DNA of 64,000 nt from CAZEAP01 sp964510315 (lineage in GTDB: Bacteria > Planctomycetota > Brocadiia > SM23-32): positions 14,289 through 78,288 of the forward strand of contig CAZEAP010000016.1 of assembly GCA_964510315.1 (NCBI GenBank), in the 5' to 3' direction. Shown piece after piece: positions 41,989 to 50,634 of the stretch (positions are counted from its first letter, which is position 1; every line of letters begins with the position of its first letter). The notes under the pieces were generated by a model that made no database searches, was not told the origin of the DNA, and was given only the letters and a program-made list of their open reading frames with translations. A program made the position numbers and the translations under genes.

Positions 41989-43289
41989 GGTCTTGTCGTC
42001 AACGGGGGCTTGGGCCCGACGTGGAAGGTAGGATCGGCCATCTCGCGGAGATTTTCGCCTTTTGAGCCGCCCGAATCCTCCAGGTCCTCTCCGACGGAAT
42101 AGACTATCCTCCTATCGCGAGAATAGCGCATGGGCCGGCCGTCGAAGGGGTCCACGGGGACGGCGTCCAGGTAGTCGGGCACGAGTGCGTCGAGCGACTC
42201 CGGCAGATGTCCTTCCCTTTGCTCGAAGGCCCTGAGGGAAAGGACCAACTGCGCCGCGCCCACGTGGAGATTCTCCCAGCATTTCTTCAGCAAAAGCCCC
42301 TCACCGTTCGGTTGCAGCACCGATGCCAGGATTTTCCCGAACAGATTGCCGGATGCCGCCAACAACACGAGGTTGGGATCGTCCCGGGGCAGGTCGGGCA
42401 GTCCGGAGAAGTCGAACTCGGCCGCGGTACGGGGGACGTTCCCGATATAGGTGCGATACATCTGTCCAAACAGCCTTTTGGTATTGTTGGGCTGGAAGAA
42501 GTAGCCCGTGTAGCCTGCCGGGAACGATGGGTCATCTCCGCCCAGCACATCATCGAAGCTGCACTTCCCCTGCGCAAGATCATCCACCAGGATTTCAGCG
42601 TTCCTGTACTCGGCGCGAAAGGCATCGCACAGCCCTCTCTGATCTGCCCTGTAGTCGCCCAACCGCCGGGCATTCCGGATCAGCAGGGCCGGCTCCGACG
42701 GGGAGCCCCACGGGCTGCCGATGAGGTGTCTGAAGGCCGTTGCTTTGGCCTCTATTCCTAAGTAGTAAAGGATGAGTTCCCCCTTGCAGGCTTCGATCAT
42801 GTTTCCGAAATGCAAGACCGTCATCAGCTCTCTGAGAGCCCGCTGCTCCTCCCCTTTTTCCAGGAGCGACACGGCGCGGAGGCACACAACCCGCCCGAGG
42901 TGCAGCCATGGCAGAAGAAGGGGGCAGGTTTCGCCTATGCCCTTTGGCTCCGGAGCCTGGCAACGGGAACATCTCAGGCCTCTGTTCAGCAACTCCAGCG
43001 CCTCGCGGTTCCGCTCCAGGAGTTCCTCGACCTGCGGTGCCTCCCACGTGTCACCGTCCAACATCTCGAGGAGCCGGTCTTCGGACTCCTCATCCTCCGG
43101 CCAGTACACCTTCTCTCCGGCCCGGTTGAACCAGTAGTAAGCGTTCTGCTTTTCGGGAATGTCCGGCCGCTCCAGACGCAGATCGCCGACCGCCGGAGGC
43201 GGCCCATCGCTTGTTACGTAGTATCCTATCGCGGCCAGAAGGAGGGCGACCAGGAGCGCCGCCACCAGCAGTCTGGGAAGCTTTCTCAT
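41985..43289 (-). CDS. Unrecognised single-pass membrane or secreted protein
   Basis: A 434-residue protein with an N-terminal hydrophobic segment (LPRLLVAALLVALLLAAIGY) that anchors it to the membrane or acts as a signal. The C-terminus reads VPDYLDAVPVDPFDGRPMRY and YSVGEDLEDSGG, a motif also recalled from large planctomycete-type families related to type II secretion pilin C-termini. The central region is helical with CSRCQAP near residue 112. GGAGG precedes ATG 43289. It is coupled by a 4-bp overlap to the dehydratase-like gene and lies 58 bp after a multi-pass membrane protein gene. No function is assigned. Confidence 0.55.
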   Translation of the reverse strand: MRKLPRLLVAALLVALLLAAIGYYVTSDGPPPAVGDLRLERPDIPEKQNAYYWFNRAGEKVYWPEDEESEDRLLEMLDGDTWEAPQVEELLERNREALELLNRGLRCSRCQAPEPKGIGETCPLLLPWLHLGRVVCLRAVSLLEKGEEQRALRELMTVLHFGNMIEACKGELILYYLGIEAKATAFRHLIGSPWGSPSEPALLIRNARRLGDYRADQRGLCDAFRAEYRNAEILVDDLAQGKCSFDDVLGGDDPSFPAGYTGYFFQPNNTKRLFGQMYRTYIGNVPRTAAEFDFSGLPDLPRDDPNLVLLAASGNLFGKILASVLQPNGEGLLLKKCWENLHVGAAQLVLSLRAFEQREGHLPESLDALVPDYLDAVPVDPFDGRPMRYSRDRRIVYSVGEDLEDSGGSKGENLREMADPTFHVGPKPPLTTRP

Positions 43290-43347
43290 CGTCGCAACCT
43301 CCTCCAAGCCACAGGCGCCGGTTCCGGGGTTCCGGCCCCGGAGCTAC

Positions 43348-44229
43348 TCAAACTGAACTCTCCAGGATCCTCAGGCCCACATAAATCGCGGCAAGCACCA
43401 GCACAAGCAAGACGGCCAGCACCACTCGCCGTTTGCCGCCCTTTTCGGCTTGCTCCGGCGGCGGTGCTTCACGTTCCGCCTTCGGACCGGCGAGCGCCTG
43501 ATAAAGCACGACACGGACACCGATGTAAAACGGCCACAGCAGTGTCCAGCACACGATCGAAGCGACGGTTTCCAGCGCGCGATGAAGCTGGCCCAACCAT
43601 CCGATGGCCAGAGAGACCACCACCTGCACTGCTGTTACGACAAGCAGGACAGCAAAGACGCGCCAGAAGGAGCCCCGCACGATTCGGCGGCTTCTCCTGA
43701 AAGCGCTGAACACACTCCTGCCCTCCAGCACGGCGACGTATCCGGCGAAACAAAAGATTGTGCCGAGATACACGCCCGGCACTAAGAGGAGGCACGTTCC
43801 GATGCTGACGCTGAGCCAGTATACTGCGACCGCGCCGACGTAATGCCAGAAGGGCTCCTCCACGCTGACGAAACTGCGTTTCAGCTCGGGCTCGCGCCCG
43901 AGGGAGGCATCGGAGGTGGCCACCATCAGGGCCGCGGCGGCCCACAACCACAAAACGAGGGCGGGAAGGTTAAGTGCCCAACTCGCCCAGAAGGCCCACC
44001 GGGGCATCGTGAACAGCCAGGTGGAAAAGATGACGCCCAAGACCATGAAGAGGGCGTTGCCGACCAGCGAGATCAAGAGGAGCAGAGAAAGGTTGTCCCG
44101 ATAGAGACGGAGCGCCCCGACCAACACGTTGCCGACGCTCGGCTTGGCCTCGGCGCGCGCGTTCGGGGCAGTTCCGCTCGCGTCCGCCTCCTGGGTCGGC
44201 TCCTCCGGTGATGCTCCTTCTACCGGCAT
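43348..44229 (-). CDS. Multi-pass membrane protein, function unknown
   Basis: A 293-residue protein with a polar N-terminal tail (about 30 residues) and then about six hydrophobic segments (LLLLISLVGNALFMVLGVIF, WALNLPALVLWLWAAAALMV, YWLSVSIGTCLLLVPGVYLG and others). A highly charged segment precedes a final helix near the C-terminus. The LVPGVYLGTIFCFAGYVAVL stretch and SAFRRSRRIVRGSFWRVFAV resemble the GlpQ-membrane-domain/DUF7847-type proteins; this is a weak likeness. GGAGGAACC precedes ATG 44229. It lies between a sugar isomerase-like gene and the unknown protein gene on the same strand. Confidence 0.6.
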   Translation of the reverse strand: MPVEGASPEEPTQEADASGTAPNARAEAKPSVGNVLVGALRLYRDNLSLLLLISLVGNALFMVLGVIFSTWLFTMPRWAFWASWALNLPALVLWLWAAAALMVATSDASLGREPELKRSFVSVEEPFWHYVGAVAVYWLSVSIGTCLLLVPGVYLGTIFCFAGYVAVLEGRSVFSAFRRSRRIVRGSFWRVFAVLLVVTAVQVVVSLAIGWLGQLHRALETVASIVCWTLLWPFYIGVRVVLYQALAGPKAEREAPPPEQAEKGGKRRVVLAVLLVLVLAAIYVGLRILESSV

Positions 44230-44305
44230 CGCGGTTCCTCCTTACGGTCGGACCACGCGAGAGCCAAACGACTCGGCCCGGGCCGCTGCGGCGCCAGGTT
44301 CCCCC

Positions 44306-45106
44306 TCAGACCGAGAGGTGTGTCTCGACGAGTCTCTTCAGTTCGGCGATGTCCCCGGTGACGTCCCGGTCGCGGCCCCCGAGATACTCGATCGAAAAGT
44401 GTCCCCCGTAGCCCCGTTCCCGCAGGGCGTCCAGTATCCACTCGAAGTCCACCGTTCCCTCTCCGAGGGGCCGCTGCATCTTCTCCGGGCCCGCGTCGCG
44501 GAGGTGGACGTGCTCGGTCCTCTCCAGCAGCGGTTCGGTCTCCCGCACGTCCAGGCTCTGCATGACGAAATGGCTGGGGTCGTAGGCCAGCGCCAGGTCG
44601 GCGTCCGCCTCCAGCAGGCGCGCGATCTGGTCGAGGGTCTCGAAGGGGGTGTTCTTGTGGGCTTCCAGGACGAACCGGACGCCCCACTCGCGGGCGGGCG
44701 ACCGCATCTCCCGCCAGGTGGCCAGGGTGCCCTCCAGTGCTTCGTCCCAGTCCACCTCCTCCCTCATGTAGCCGGGGTAGAAGGACGCCACGGGGACGCC
44801 GAGGTGTTCCATCAGGCGTGCGACGGCGCCGACTTTCTCCAGCCGCTCGCTCCTGATCTCGTCTCGGCGGTCATAGAGGTCGCCGACGGCGACGTTGAGG
44901 GCGACCGGCTCCAGGCCGTGGCGGCGGAGGGACTCGGTGACCTCGGAGGAGGCGACCTCCCACTCGGTGACGAGTTCCTCCGGCTCGACGTGGTTCCAGC
45001 CCTCGATGGAGATCAGGTCGACGTGCCCGAAGCCGAGCCCCGCCACTTCGGCGAGCGCTTCATCCAGGGGAACTTTGAACGCGCTGGTGGAACATGCAAC
45101 GGCCAT
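44306..45106 (-). CDS. Sugar-phosphate isomerase/epimerase-like TIM barrel
   Basis: A 266-residue xylose-isomerase-like TIM-barrel protein. Strand-end acidic and His residues that bind metal are seen in RFVLEAHKNTPFE, LALAYDPSHFVM, TEHVHLRDA and HFSIEYLGGRD. It probably isomerises a sugar or sugar acid. AAGGAAGG precedes ATG 45106. It lies 69 bp after accC on the same strand and may be co-transcribed, though no functional link is known. Confidence 0.8.
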   Translation of the reverse strand: MAVACSTSAFKVPLDEALAEVAGLGFGHVDLISIEGWNHVEPEELVTEWEVASSEVTESLRRHGLEPVALNVAVGDLYDRRDEIRSERLEKVGAVARLMEHLGVPVASFYPGYMREEVDWDEALEGTLATWREMRSPAREWGVRFVLEAHKNTPFETLDQIARLLEADADLALAYDPSHFVMQSLDVRETEPLLERTEHVHLRDAGPEKMQRPLGEGTVDFEWILDALRERGYGGHFSIEYLGGRDRDVTGDIAELKRLVETHLSV

Positions 45107-45175
45107 TGGGGACCTTCCTTCGTGAAAGGACGTTCGCGCCGCGGCACCGGCGGGTCTCAGCCGGCTTGCCGGGCT

Positions 45176-46528
45176 TCAGATCGAGCGTGCTTCCAGCAGG
45201 TTCTCCACGAAGCGGACGTCGAAGTCGCCGCCCACGTAGCCCCCGTGCTGGATCAGGTCGCGGTAGAACGGAACGGTGGTGTGAATGCCCTCGATGATGA
45301 ACTCGCTCAGAGCGCGCCGGAGGCAGGCCAGCGCCTGGTGGCGGTCGGGTTGGTGGACGATCAGCTTCGCCACCATGGAGTCGTAGTAGGGCTTCACCTC
45401 GTAGCCGCTGTAAGCATGAGTGTCCACGCGGACGCCGGGCCCGCCCGGCGGGATGAACTCCGAGATCAGGCCGGGGGAGGTGCGGAAGTCGTCGTCGGGG
45501 TTCTCCGCGTTGACCCGGCACTCGATGGAGACGCCTTCAAATTCGAGCTTCTTCTGCTGGAGGGTCAGCTTCTCGCCCGCGGCCACCCGGAGCTGCTCTT
45601 TCACCAGGTCCACGCCGGTGACCTGCTCGGTGATAGGGTGCTCGACCTGGAGGCGGGCGTTCATCTCGATGAAATAGAAGTCGCCTTCGCTGTCGACGAG
45701 GAACTCCACGGTGCCGGCGTTGCTGTAGCCGACGTCGCGGGCGATCTTGACCGCCGCGCGGGTGATCTCCTCCCGCAGGTCATCGTCGATGCCGGGGCTG
45801 GGGGTCTCCTCGATCAGCTTCTGGAACCGTCTCTGGATGCTGCAGTCGCGCTCGCCCAGGTGGATGACCTGGCCGTAGTTGTCGGCCAGTATCTGCACCT
45901 CGACGTGGCGGGCGTGTTCGAGGACCTTCTCGATATAGACGGCGGGGTTTTTGAAGGCGGCGTCGGCTTCGTTGCGGGCCAGGGCGAGCATGTTCTTGAG
46001 GCTGATGTCGTTGTGGGCGATGCGCATGCCCCGCCCGCCCCCGCCGGCGGCGGCCTTGATCATGACGGGGTAGCCGATCTGGTGGGCCAGTTCGAGGGCG
46101 TTCTCGTCGTTGTCCAGGGGGTCCTCGCTGCCCGGAATAAGGGGGACTTTGGCCTCCTGGGCGATCTGGCGGGCGCGGACCTTGTTGCCCATCTTGCGCA
46201 TCACGTCGGAGCGGGGGCCGATGAAGACGATGTTGGACTCCTCGCATATCTCCGCGAAGTTGTCCTCCTCGGCCAGGAAGCCGTAACCGGGGTGTATGGC
46301 GTCGACGTTGGTGATCTCGGCGGCGCTGATGATGCGGGGGATGTTCAGGTAGCTTTCCGCGGGCGGGGCGTCGCCGATACAGACGCTCTCGTCGGCCAGT
46401 TCCAGGTAGCGGGTGCCGGCATCGGCCCTGGAGTAAACGAGGACGGTCTCGATGCCCAGCTCCCGGCAGGCGCGCATCACCCGGAGGGCGATCTCGCCTC
46501 TGTTGGCAATGAGAACTCTGCTGAACAT
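45176..46528 (-). CDS. accC: Acetyl-CoA carboxylase, biotin carboxylase subunit
   Basis: A 450-residue ATP-grasp enzyme that carboxylates biotin on AccB, the first step of malonyl-CoA formation. Signatures are VLIANRGEIALRVMRACREL at the start, KAAAGGGGRGMRIA (ATP loop), HARHVEVQILADNYG, ERDCSIQRRFQKLIEE and FIEMNARLQVEHPITE. Length and termini are standard. It is separated from accB by 229 bp of repeat-rich DNA, an unusual gap for this pair. Confidence 0.97.
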   Translation of the reverse strand: MFSRVLIANRGEIALRVMRACRELGIETVLVYSRADAGTRYLELADESVCIGDAPPAESYLNIPRIISAAEITNVDAIHPGYGFLAEEDNFAEICEESNIVFIGPRSDVMRKMGNKVRARQIAQEAKVPLIPGSEDPLDNDENALELAHQIGYPVMIKAAAGGGGRGMRIAHNDISLKNMLALARNEADAAFKNPAVYIEKVLEHARHVEVQILADNYGQVIHLGERDCSIQRRFQKLIEETPSPGIDDDLREEITRAAVKIARDVGYSNAGTVEFLVDSEGDFYFIEMNARLQVEHPITEQVTGVDLVKEQLRVAAGEKLTLQQKKLEFEGVSIECRVNAENPDDDFRTSPGLISEFIPPGGPGVRVDTHAYSGYEVKPYYDSMVAKLIVHQPDRHQALACLRRALSEFIIEGIHTTVPFYRDLIQHGGYVGGDFDVRFVENLLEARSI

Positions 46529-46757
46529 TGGGCCTGAAGCCTGAAGTCTGAAGTCTGAAGTCTGAAGTAACGGCTACGACGGGAAAGTAAGGTTTAAGGC
46601 TCAAGGATCAAAGTTCAAAGACCGACTTCGCTTTCCTCCGTGTTCCCGCCGGAGGCGGGCAAGCTCCGTGTCTTCGTAGTTCCTGTTTTCCCGGCTGCAA
46701 TTCTCCCCGGCATGCACGAGCTGAAGGCCCGAAAAGGACCGGGGAAGGGCGGCCACG
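46529..46757. repeat. Heptamer tandem repeats between accB and accC
   Basis: Five copies of a 7-bp unit close to CTGAAGT run from about 46534 to 46568. Further heptads beginning AAG or AGG (AAGGTTT, AAGGCTC, AAGGATC, AAAGTTC) follow at about 46585-46619. A hairpin CCCGCC-GGA-GGCGGG lies at 46645-46659, flanked by two TCCGTGT motifs. No gene or promoter is visible here. Confidence 0.75.
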
Positions 46758-47237
46758 CTACTCCTCGGCGGGTTCCACCAGGAACAGGACCTGTCCGTAT
46801 TCGACCGGTTCGGTGTCCTGGATGAGGATTTCCACGATGGTGCCGGCTACCTCGGCCTTTATTTCGTTCATCACCTTCATGGCTTCGATGATGCAGACGA
46901 CCGTGTCCGGCTCCACCTCCGAACCGATGCTCACGTAGGGGTCGGCGCCGGGGTTTGGGGCCCTGAAGAAGGTGCCCACCATGGGGGAGGTGATCTCGAC
47001 GAGATTCTCCTCCTTCGGCGGGGGGGCCTCCTGGGCGGTCTCTTCCGGCGACTGCAGGGCGGGGTAGTGGGCCGGCGGCTGCTGGAGCTGGGCCGGGTTC
47101 GGGGCCATTGTCGGCTGCTGCACGGGGGCGCCCTTGCGAATCTTCACGCGGAGGTCGGGCTCCTCGACCTCCAGTTCCGCCAGATCGTGATCGGCCATTA
47201 TCTGGATGAGCTGCCGTATCCTCTCAGCCGCTTCCAT
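46758..47237 (-). CDS. accB: Biotin carboxyl carrier protein of acetyl-CoA carboxylase
   Basis: A 159-residue carrier. The C-terminal biotinyl domain carries the biotinylated Lys121 in IIEAMKVMNEI and the family-specific thumb ENLVEITSPMVGTFFRAPNP. A Pro/Gln/Ala-rich linker (about residues 38-75) follows the N-terminal helix region. It starts 18 bp after the peptidase gene on the same strand, so the two share the upstream promoter. Confidence 0.96.
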   Translation of the reverse strand: MEAAERIRQLIQIMADHDLAELEVEEPDLRVKIRKGAPVQQPTMAPNPAQLQQPPAHYPALQSPEETAQEAPPPKEENLVEITSPMVGTFFRAPNPGADPYVSIGSEVEPDTVVCIIEAMKVMNEIKAEVAGTIVEILIQDTEPVEYGQVLFLVEPAEE

Positions 47238-47255
47238 GGGGCGGTTCCCTCGACT

Positions 47256-48371
47256 TCAGTCAGCTTCCGCGGCGGGCCGCCCCGCCGCGGCCCTCAGTTC
47301 CTGCGGCTCCCGGGGCAGGGAACTCAGCACCTGGTGGCCGTCCCCGGTGATGAGGACCATCTCTTCAATTCTCACGCCGGTCTCGCCCCGCAGGTAGATT
47401 CCCGGTTCCACCGTCACCACCATGCCGGGCAGGAGGGGAGTCTCGGAGCCGGGCCCCAGCCGCGGCTCCTCATGCACTGCGAGGCCGACTCCATGCCCCG
47501 AACCGTGCCCGAAACAGCTCCCGTAGCCTGCTCCGGCGATCACGGCTCGACCGGCTGCGTCGGCCTCACCGCAGGTGCTTCCGGGTTTCAGTTTCTGAAG
47601 AATGGCCGCCTGAGCTTCCAGGACGATCTCGGCCAGGTCATCCACGACCTTTGGGATTCTATCTATGCACAGCAGGCGTGTCAAGTCGCAGCAGTAGCCG
47701 TCCAGGCGCGCCCCCCAGTCTACCAGCAGCGTGCTGCGCGGGGTCAGGCGGCCTTCGCCGGTCACCGCGTGGGGTACGCTCGCCCGAGCGTCGGCCGCGC
47801 AGATGATGTCGAAGGAAGCCTTCTCCGCCCCCTTCAGCCGCATCTCGTATTCCAGCCGCGCGGCCACCCACTTCTCGGACCGTCCGGGCTCGACCTGTCC
47901 GGCCACCGAACGAAACGCCTCCTCCGCCACCTTCAGGGACCGCCGGATGGCCTCCACTTCCGCCGGCTCCTTGCGGCGCCGCATCTGCTCCGCCACCCCC
48001 TTCTTGGCCGCAACCAGCTCCGCCTGAGGGGCCGCTTTGCAAAAAGCCAGGCAGGCGGCGTGCGGCGTGTTGGCCGCCGTCACCGCCAGCCGGCCGACGC
48101 CCAGGCCCTTGCACAGTCCGGCCACCGTGCGGGGGATGGTCGTGTGCCGCTCGTGGACCTCGTCCGCCCGGGCCTGTTCCTCGGCCTGTTCGGTGTAGCG
48201 GGAGTCGGTGATGAGGACCGAGCGGGAGGAGGTCAGCAGCAGAGCGCTGTCCTCCCCGGTGAACCCGCACAGATAGCGCAGGTTCTCCGGCGTGAGCAGC
48301 CACCAGGCGCCGACCCGGTGCCGCCCCATCCGGCGGGCAAACTCGGCGATGCGTCGCTCGTAGTCCGGCAT
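47256..48371 (-). CDS. Xaa-Pro aminopeptidase/dipeptidase (M24 family)
   Basis: A 371-residue metallopeptidase that removes residues preceding proline. The two-metal ligands are visible in order: Asp in LLVDWGARLDGYCCDLTR (two Asp), His in GHGSGHGVGLAVHEEPR, Glu in VTVEPGIYL and Glu in VRIEEMVLI. The N-terminal creatinase-like domain starts MPDYERRIAEFARRMGRHRV. Its partnership with accB-accC is common in bacteria; the efp gene often found between them is not here. A perfect TATAAT promoter lies upstream. Confidence 0.9.
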   Translation of the reverse strand: MPDYERRIAEFARRMGRHRVGAWWLLTPENLRYLCGFTGEDSALLLTSSRSVLITDSRYTEQAEEQARADEVHERHTTIPRTVAGLCKGLGVGRLAVTAANTPHAACLAFCKAAPQAELVAAKKGVAEQMRRRKEPAEVEAIRRSLKVAEEAFRSVAGQVEPGRSEKWVAARLEYEMRLKGAEKASFDIICAADARASVPHAVTGEGRLTPRSTLLVDWGARLDGYCCDLTRLLCIDRIPKVVDDLAEIVLEAQAAILQKLKPGSTCGEADAAGRAVIAGAGYGSCFGHGSGHGVGLAVHEEPRLGPGSETPLLPGMVVTVEPGIYLRGETGVRIEEMVLITGDGHQVLSSLPREPQELRAAAGRPAAEAD

Positions 48372-48408
48372 GGCGGCCCCGCGTGAAGGGGTTCGACGGC
48401 GTGCGGAG

Positions 48409-48438
48409 ATTATACGCCGCCGCCGCGGCGTATGGCAA
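48409..48438 (-). promoter_or_regulatory. Promoter of the peptidase-accB-accC operon
   Basis: On the minus strand, TTGCCA (48438-48433), an 18-nt spacer and TATAAT (48414-48409) lie about 38 nt before ATG 48371. Confidence 0.65.
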
Positions 48439-48469
48439 ACCGGCCCGCACGGTGGAAAGCCGCCAGGGC

Positions 48470-48481
48470 CGTACCTATAAT
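48470..48481 (+). promoter_or_regulatory. -10 element of cca
   Basis: TATAAT at 48476-48481 within CCGTACCTATAATCG, matching the alr promoter core. No strong -35 is evident. Transcription would start near 48488, leaving a leader of only about 10 nt before ATG 48499. Confidence 0.5.
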
Positions 48482-48498
48482 CGCCGGACGGGGTGAAG

Positions 48499-49848
48499 AT
48501 GATTCAGAAGCCCATCGATCCGCGCTACGGAGAGGCCGCGGGAATCGTGCGCCGGCTCCGGCGGGCGGGGCACCGTGCACTGTTCGCCGGCGGGTGTGTG
48601 CGGGACCTGCTGCGGGGGGAGGAGCCGGAGGACTACGACATTGCCACCGACGCGACGCCCGACGAGGTGGGCGGTATCTTCGAGAAGACGGTCTACGTGG
48701 GGCGTGAGTTCGGCGTCTGCCGGGTCATCCTCGGCGGCCGCCGCTACGAGGTGGCCACCTTCCGGCGGGAGTCGGCTTACTCCGACGGGCGCCACCCCGA
48801 CAGCGTCTCGTTCTGCGGGCTCCGGCAGGATGCGCGCCGGCGGGACTTCACCGTCAACGCCATGTTCTGGGACCCGGTGGAGGAGCGGCTCCTGGACTTC
48901 GTCGGCGGGCGCGAGGACCTCGAGGACGGCGTCATCCGGGCCGTCGGCGAACCCGAAGAGCGCTTCCGGGAGGATCATCTCCGCCTGGTGCGTGCGGTGC
49001 GCTTCGCGGCCCGCCTCGGCTTCCCCATCGAGCCCGCAACCCGCCGCGCCATGGAGGAGCTGGCGTCCCTGGCCGTTGAGGTCAGCCCGGAGCGTCTTCA
49101 GCAGGAACTGCGCATCATCCTGACCGACCGCGCCCCGGCCGACGCCCTCCGGCTGATGGACCAGGTGGGCATGCTGACGGAGATATTCCCCGAACTGCAG
49201 GACGCCAAAGGCTGCGAGCAGCCCGAGAACTACCATCCCGAAGGCGACGTGTTCGTCCACACCATTCTGACGGTGGAGAAACTCGGGCCCCACCCGGATT
49301 TCGCCCTTGCCATGGCGGCCCTGCTGCACGACGTCGGCAAACCGCCCGCGGCACGGAAGGCCGGCCCGAAGTGTTTCCCCGAGCACTCCCGCATAGGGGC
49401 GGAAATGGCCGAGGAGGTCTGCCGCCGGCTCCGCCTGCCCAACAGGGAGACCGAGCGCATACGCTGGCTGGTCAAGCGGCATCTGTACTTCAAGGACGCC
49501 CGCAACATGCGGGAGAGCACGTTGAAGCGGCTGTTCGCGGAGCCGGGGTTCGAGCAGTTGGCCCAGCTCCACCGGGCCGACGCCCTGGCGAGCTGGGGCA
49601 GGCTGGACGACTACGAGTACGTGATGAGAAGGAAGCGGCAGATGCCCCCCCAAGAGGCCAAGCCACCCCGGCTGGTTACCGGCGACGACCTGATCGAGAT
49701 GGGATACCGGCCCGGGCCGCTCTTCGGGGAGGTGTTGGAGAAGGTCAGGGACGCGCAGCTCGAAGGGGAGGTCGCCTCCCGGGAGCAGGCCCTGGAGCTG
49801 GCCCGGCGAACCGCCGAGGAGCGGCGGGAGAAGGCCCGGGAGGTCTGA
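48499..49848 (+). CDS. cca: CCA-adding enzyme/poly(A) polymerase-family tRNA nucleotidyltransferase with HD domain
   Basis: A 449-residue class II nucleotidyltransferase. GGCVRDLLRG and DYDIATDATPDEV form the catalytic palm (two Asp), RRDFTVNAM is the conserved fold motif, and EDHLRLVRAVRFAARLGF binds the tRNA. An HD domain follows (HTILTVEKL, LLHDVGKPP, HSRIGAEM), typical of PcnB/CCA proteins. ATG 48499 has GGGG close by; GTG 48493 is in frame but would give an almost leaderless mRNA. The specificity (CCA addition, A addition or poly(A)) cannot be decided by sight. Confidence 0.88.
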   Translation: MIQKPIDPRYGEAAGIVRRLRRAGHRALFAGGCVRDLLRGEEPEDYDIATDATPDEVGGIFEKTVYVGREFGVCRVILGGRRYEVATFRRESAYSDGRHPDSVSFCGLRQDARRRDFTVNAMFWDPVEERLLDFVGGREDLEDGVIRAVGEPEERFREDHLRLVRAVRFAARLGFPIEPATRRAMEELASLAVEVSPERLQQELRIILTDRAPADALRLMDQVGMLTEIFPELQDAKGCEQPENYHPEGDVFVHTILTVEKLGPHPDFALAMAALLHDVGKPPAARKAGPKCFPEHSRIGAEMAEEVCRRLRLPNRETERIRWLVKRHLYFKDARNMRESTLKRLFAEPGFEQLAQLHRADALASWGRLDDYEYVMRRKRQMPPQEAKPPRLVTGDDLIEMGYRPGPLFGEVLEKVRDAQLEGEVASREQALELARRTAEERREKAREV

Positions 49849-50105
49849 AGCAACGGCGGCGGAAGCATCAAGGCTGAAGGTGCCCTGTAGAAAGCACCCG
49901 TCGGCACTCGGATCGGCCCGGCGCCTGCCAACGACGGCCCTGCTTCCCGGCGGGCCAGGTGCGCGTGACCAAACGGAGAGATTCTTCGCTCGCTGAAAGT
50001 GCGCTCGCTCAGAAGGACACTTTGGGCGGTGACCCGCACACTGTCATGCTGAGGCGCCTTAGCTTCAGGCGCCGAACGCATCTCGCCGTTCTGCCGCGCC
50101 GCCGC
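49849..50105. repeat. Two dispersed repeats upstream of moaC
   Basis: Positions 49978-50020 match the 10189-10229 element in reverse orientation. Positions 50042-50100 match 39062-39120 in reverse orientation (core CATGCTGAGGCGC and GCGCCGAACGCATCTCGC). No gene is seen in this gap of about 320 bp apart from the moaC promoter. Confidence 0.75.
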
Positions 50106-50134
50106 TTACAGTCCGGCGTCCGCTGCACTATAAT
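50106..50134 (+). promoter_or_regulatory. Promoter of the moaC operon
   Basis: TTACAG (50106-50111), a 17-nt spacer and TATAAT (50129-50134). The expected start of transcription (about 50141) lies after GTG 50137, which argues for ATG 50173 as the moaC start. Confidence 0.65.
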
Positions 50135-50172
50135 GGGTGGCTCTGGTGAGCGGCTTCAGTACGGCGGAGAAG

Positions 50173-50634
50173 ATGGCAGAGGGCGGCAAAGGCAGCGTGG
50201 ACATCTCCGGCAAGGAGAAGAGCGAGCGCGTGGCGGCGGCCGAGTGCGTGCTCCGCGCCGACGCGGAGGCCCTCCGGCGCATAGAGGCCAACGCCCTGCC
50301 CAAGTCCGATCCCTTGCCCACCGCCCGGGCGGCCGCCCTGCTGGCGGTCAAGGGCACGCCCCGCCTCATCCCGCACTGCCACCCCATCCCCATTCTCCAT
50401 ACGACCCTGGAGTTCGATCTGGGTCAACGTCAGGTCCGCCTCCGCTGCACCGTCAAGACGTTGGCCCGCACCGGGGCGGAGATGGAAGCCCTCTGCGGCG
50501 TCAGCGTGGCCGCCCTCACCCTCTACGACATGATAAAGGGCGTCTGTCCCGGCGCGGAACTCACCCGCACCCGCCTGCTGGAGAAGACGGGCGGCAAGAG
50601 CGGGCACTGGCGGGCGGAGGAGACCCATGGATGA
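50173..50634 (+). CDS. moaC: Cyclic pyranopterin monophosphate synthase
   Basis: A 153-residue molybdenum-cofactor enzyme (cPMP formation). Typical segments are VDISGKEKSERVAAAECVLR, LIPHCHPIPI (active-site His), GAEMEALCGVSVAALTLYDM and the C-terminal LEKTGGKSGHW. ATG 50173 with GGAG upstream is chosen over GTG 50137, which lies before the likely transcript start. It overlaps the MOSC gene by 8 bp. Confidence 0.95.
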   Translation: MAEGGKGSVDISGKEKSERVAAAECVLRADAEALRRIEANALPKSDPLPTARAAALLAVKGTPRLIPHCHPIPILHTTLEFDLGQRQVRLRCTVKTLARTGAEMEALCGVSVAALTLYDMIKGVCPGAELTRTRLLEKTGGKSGHWRAEETHG

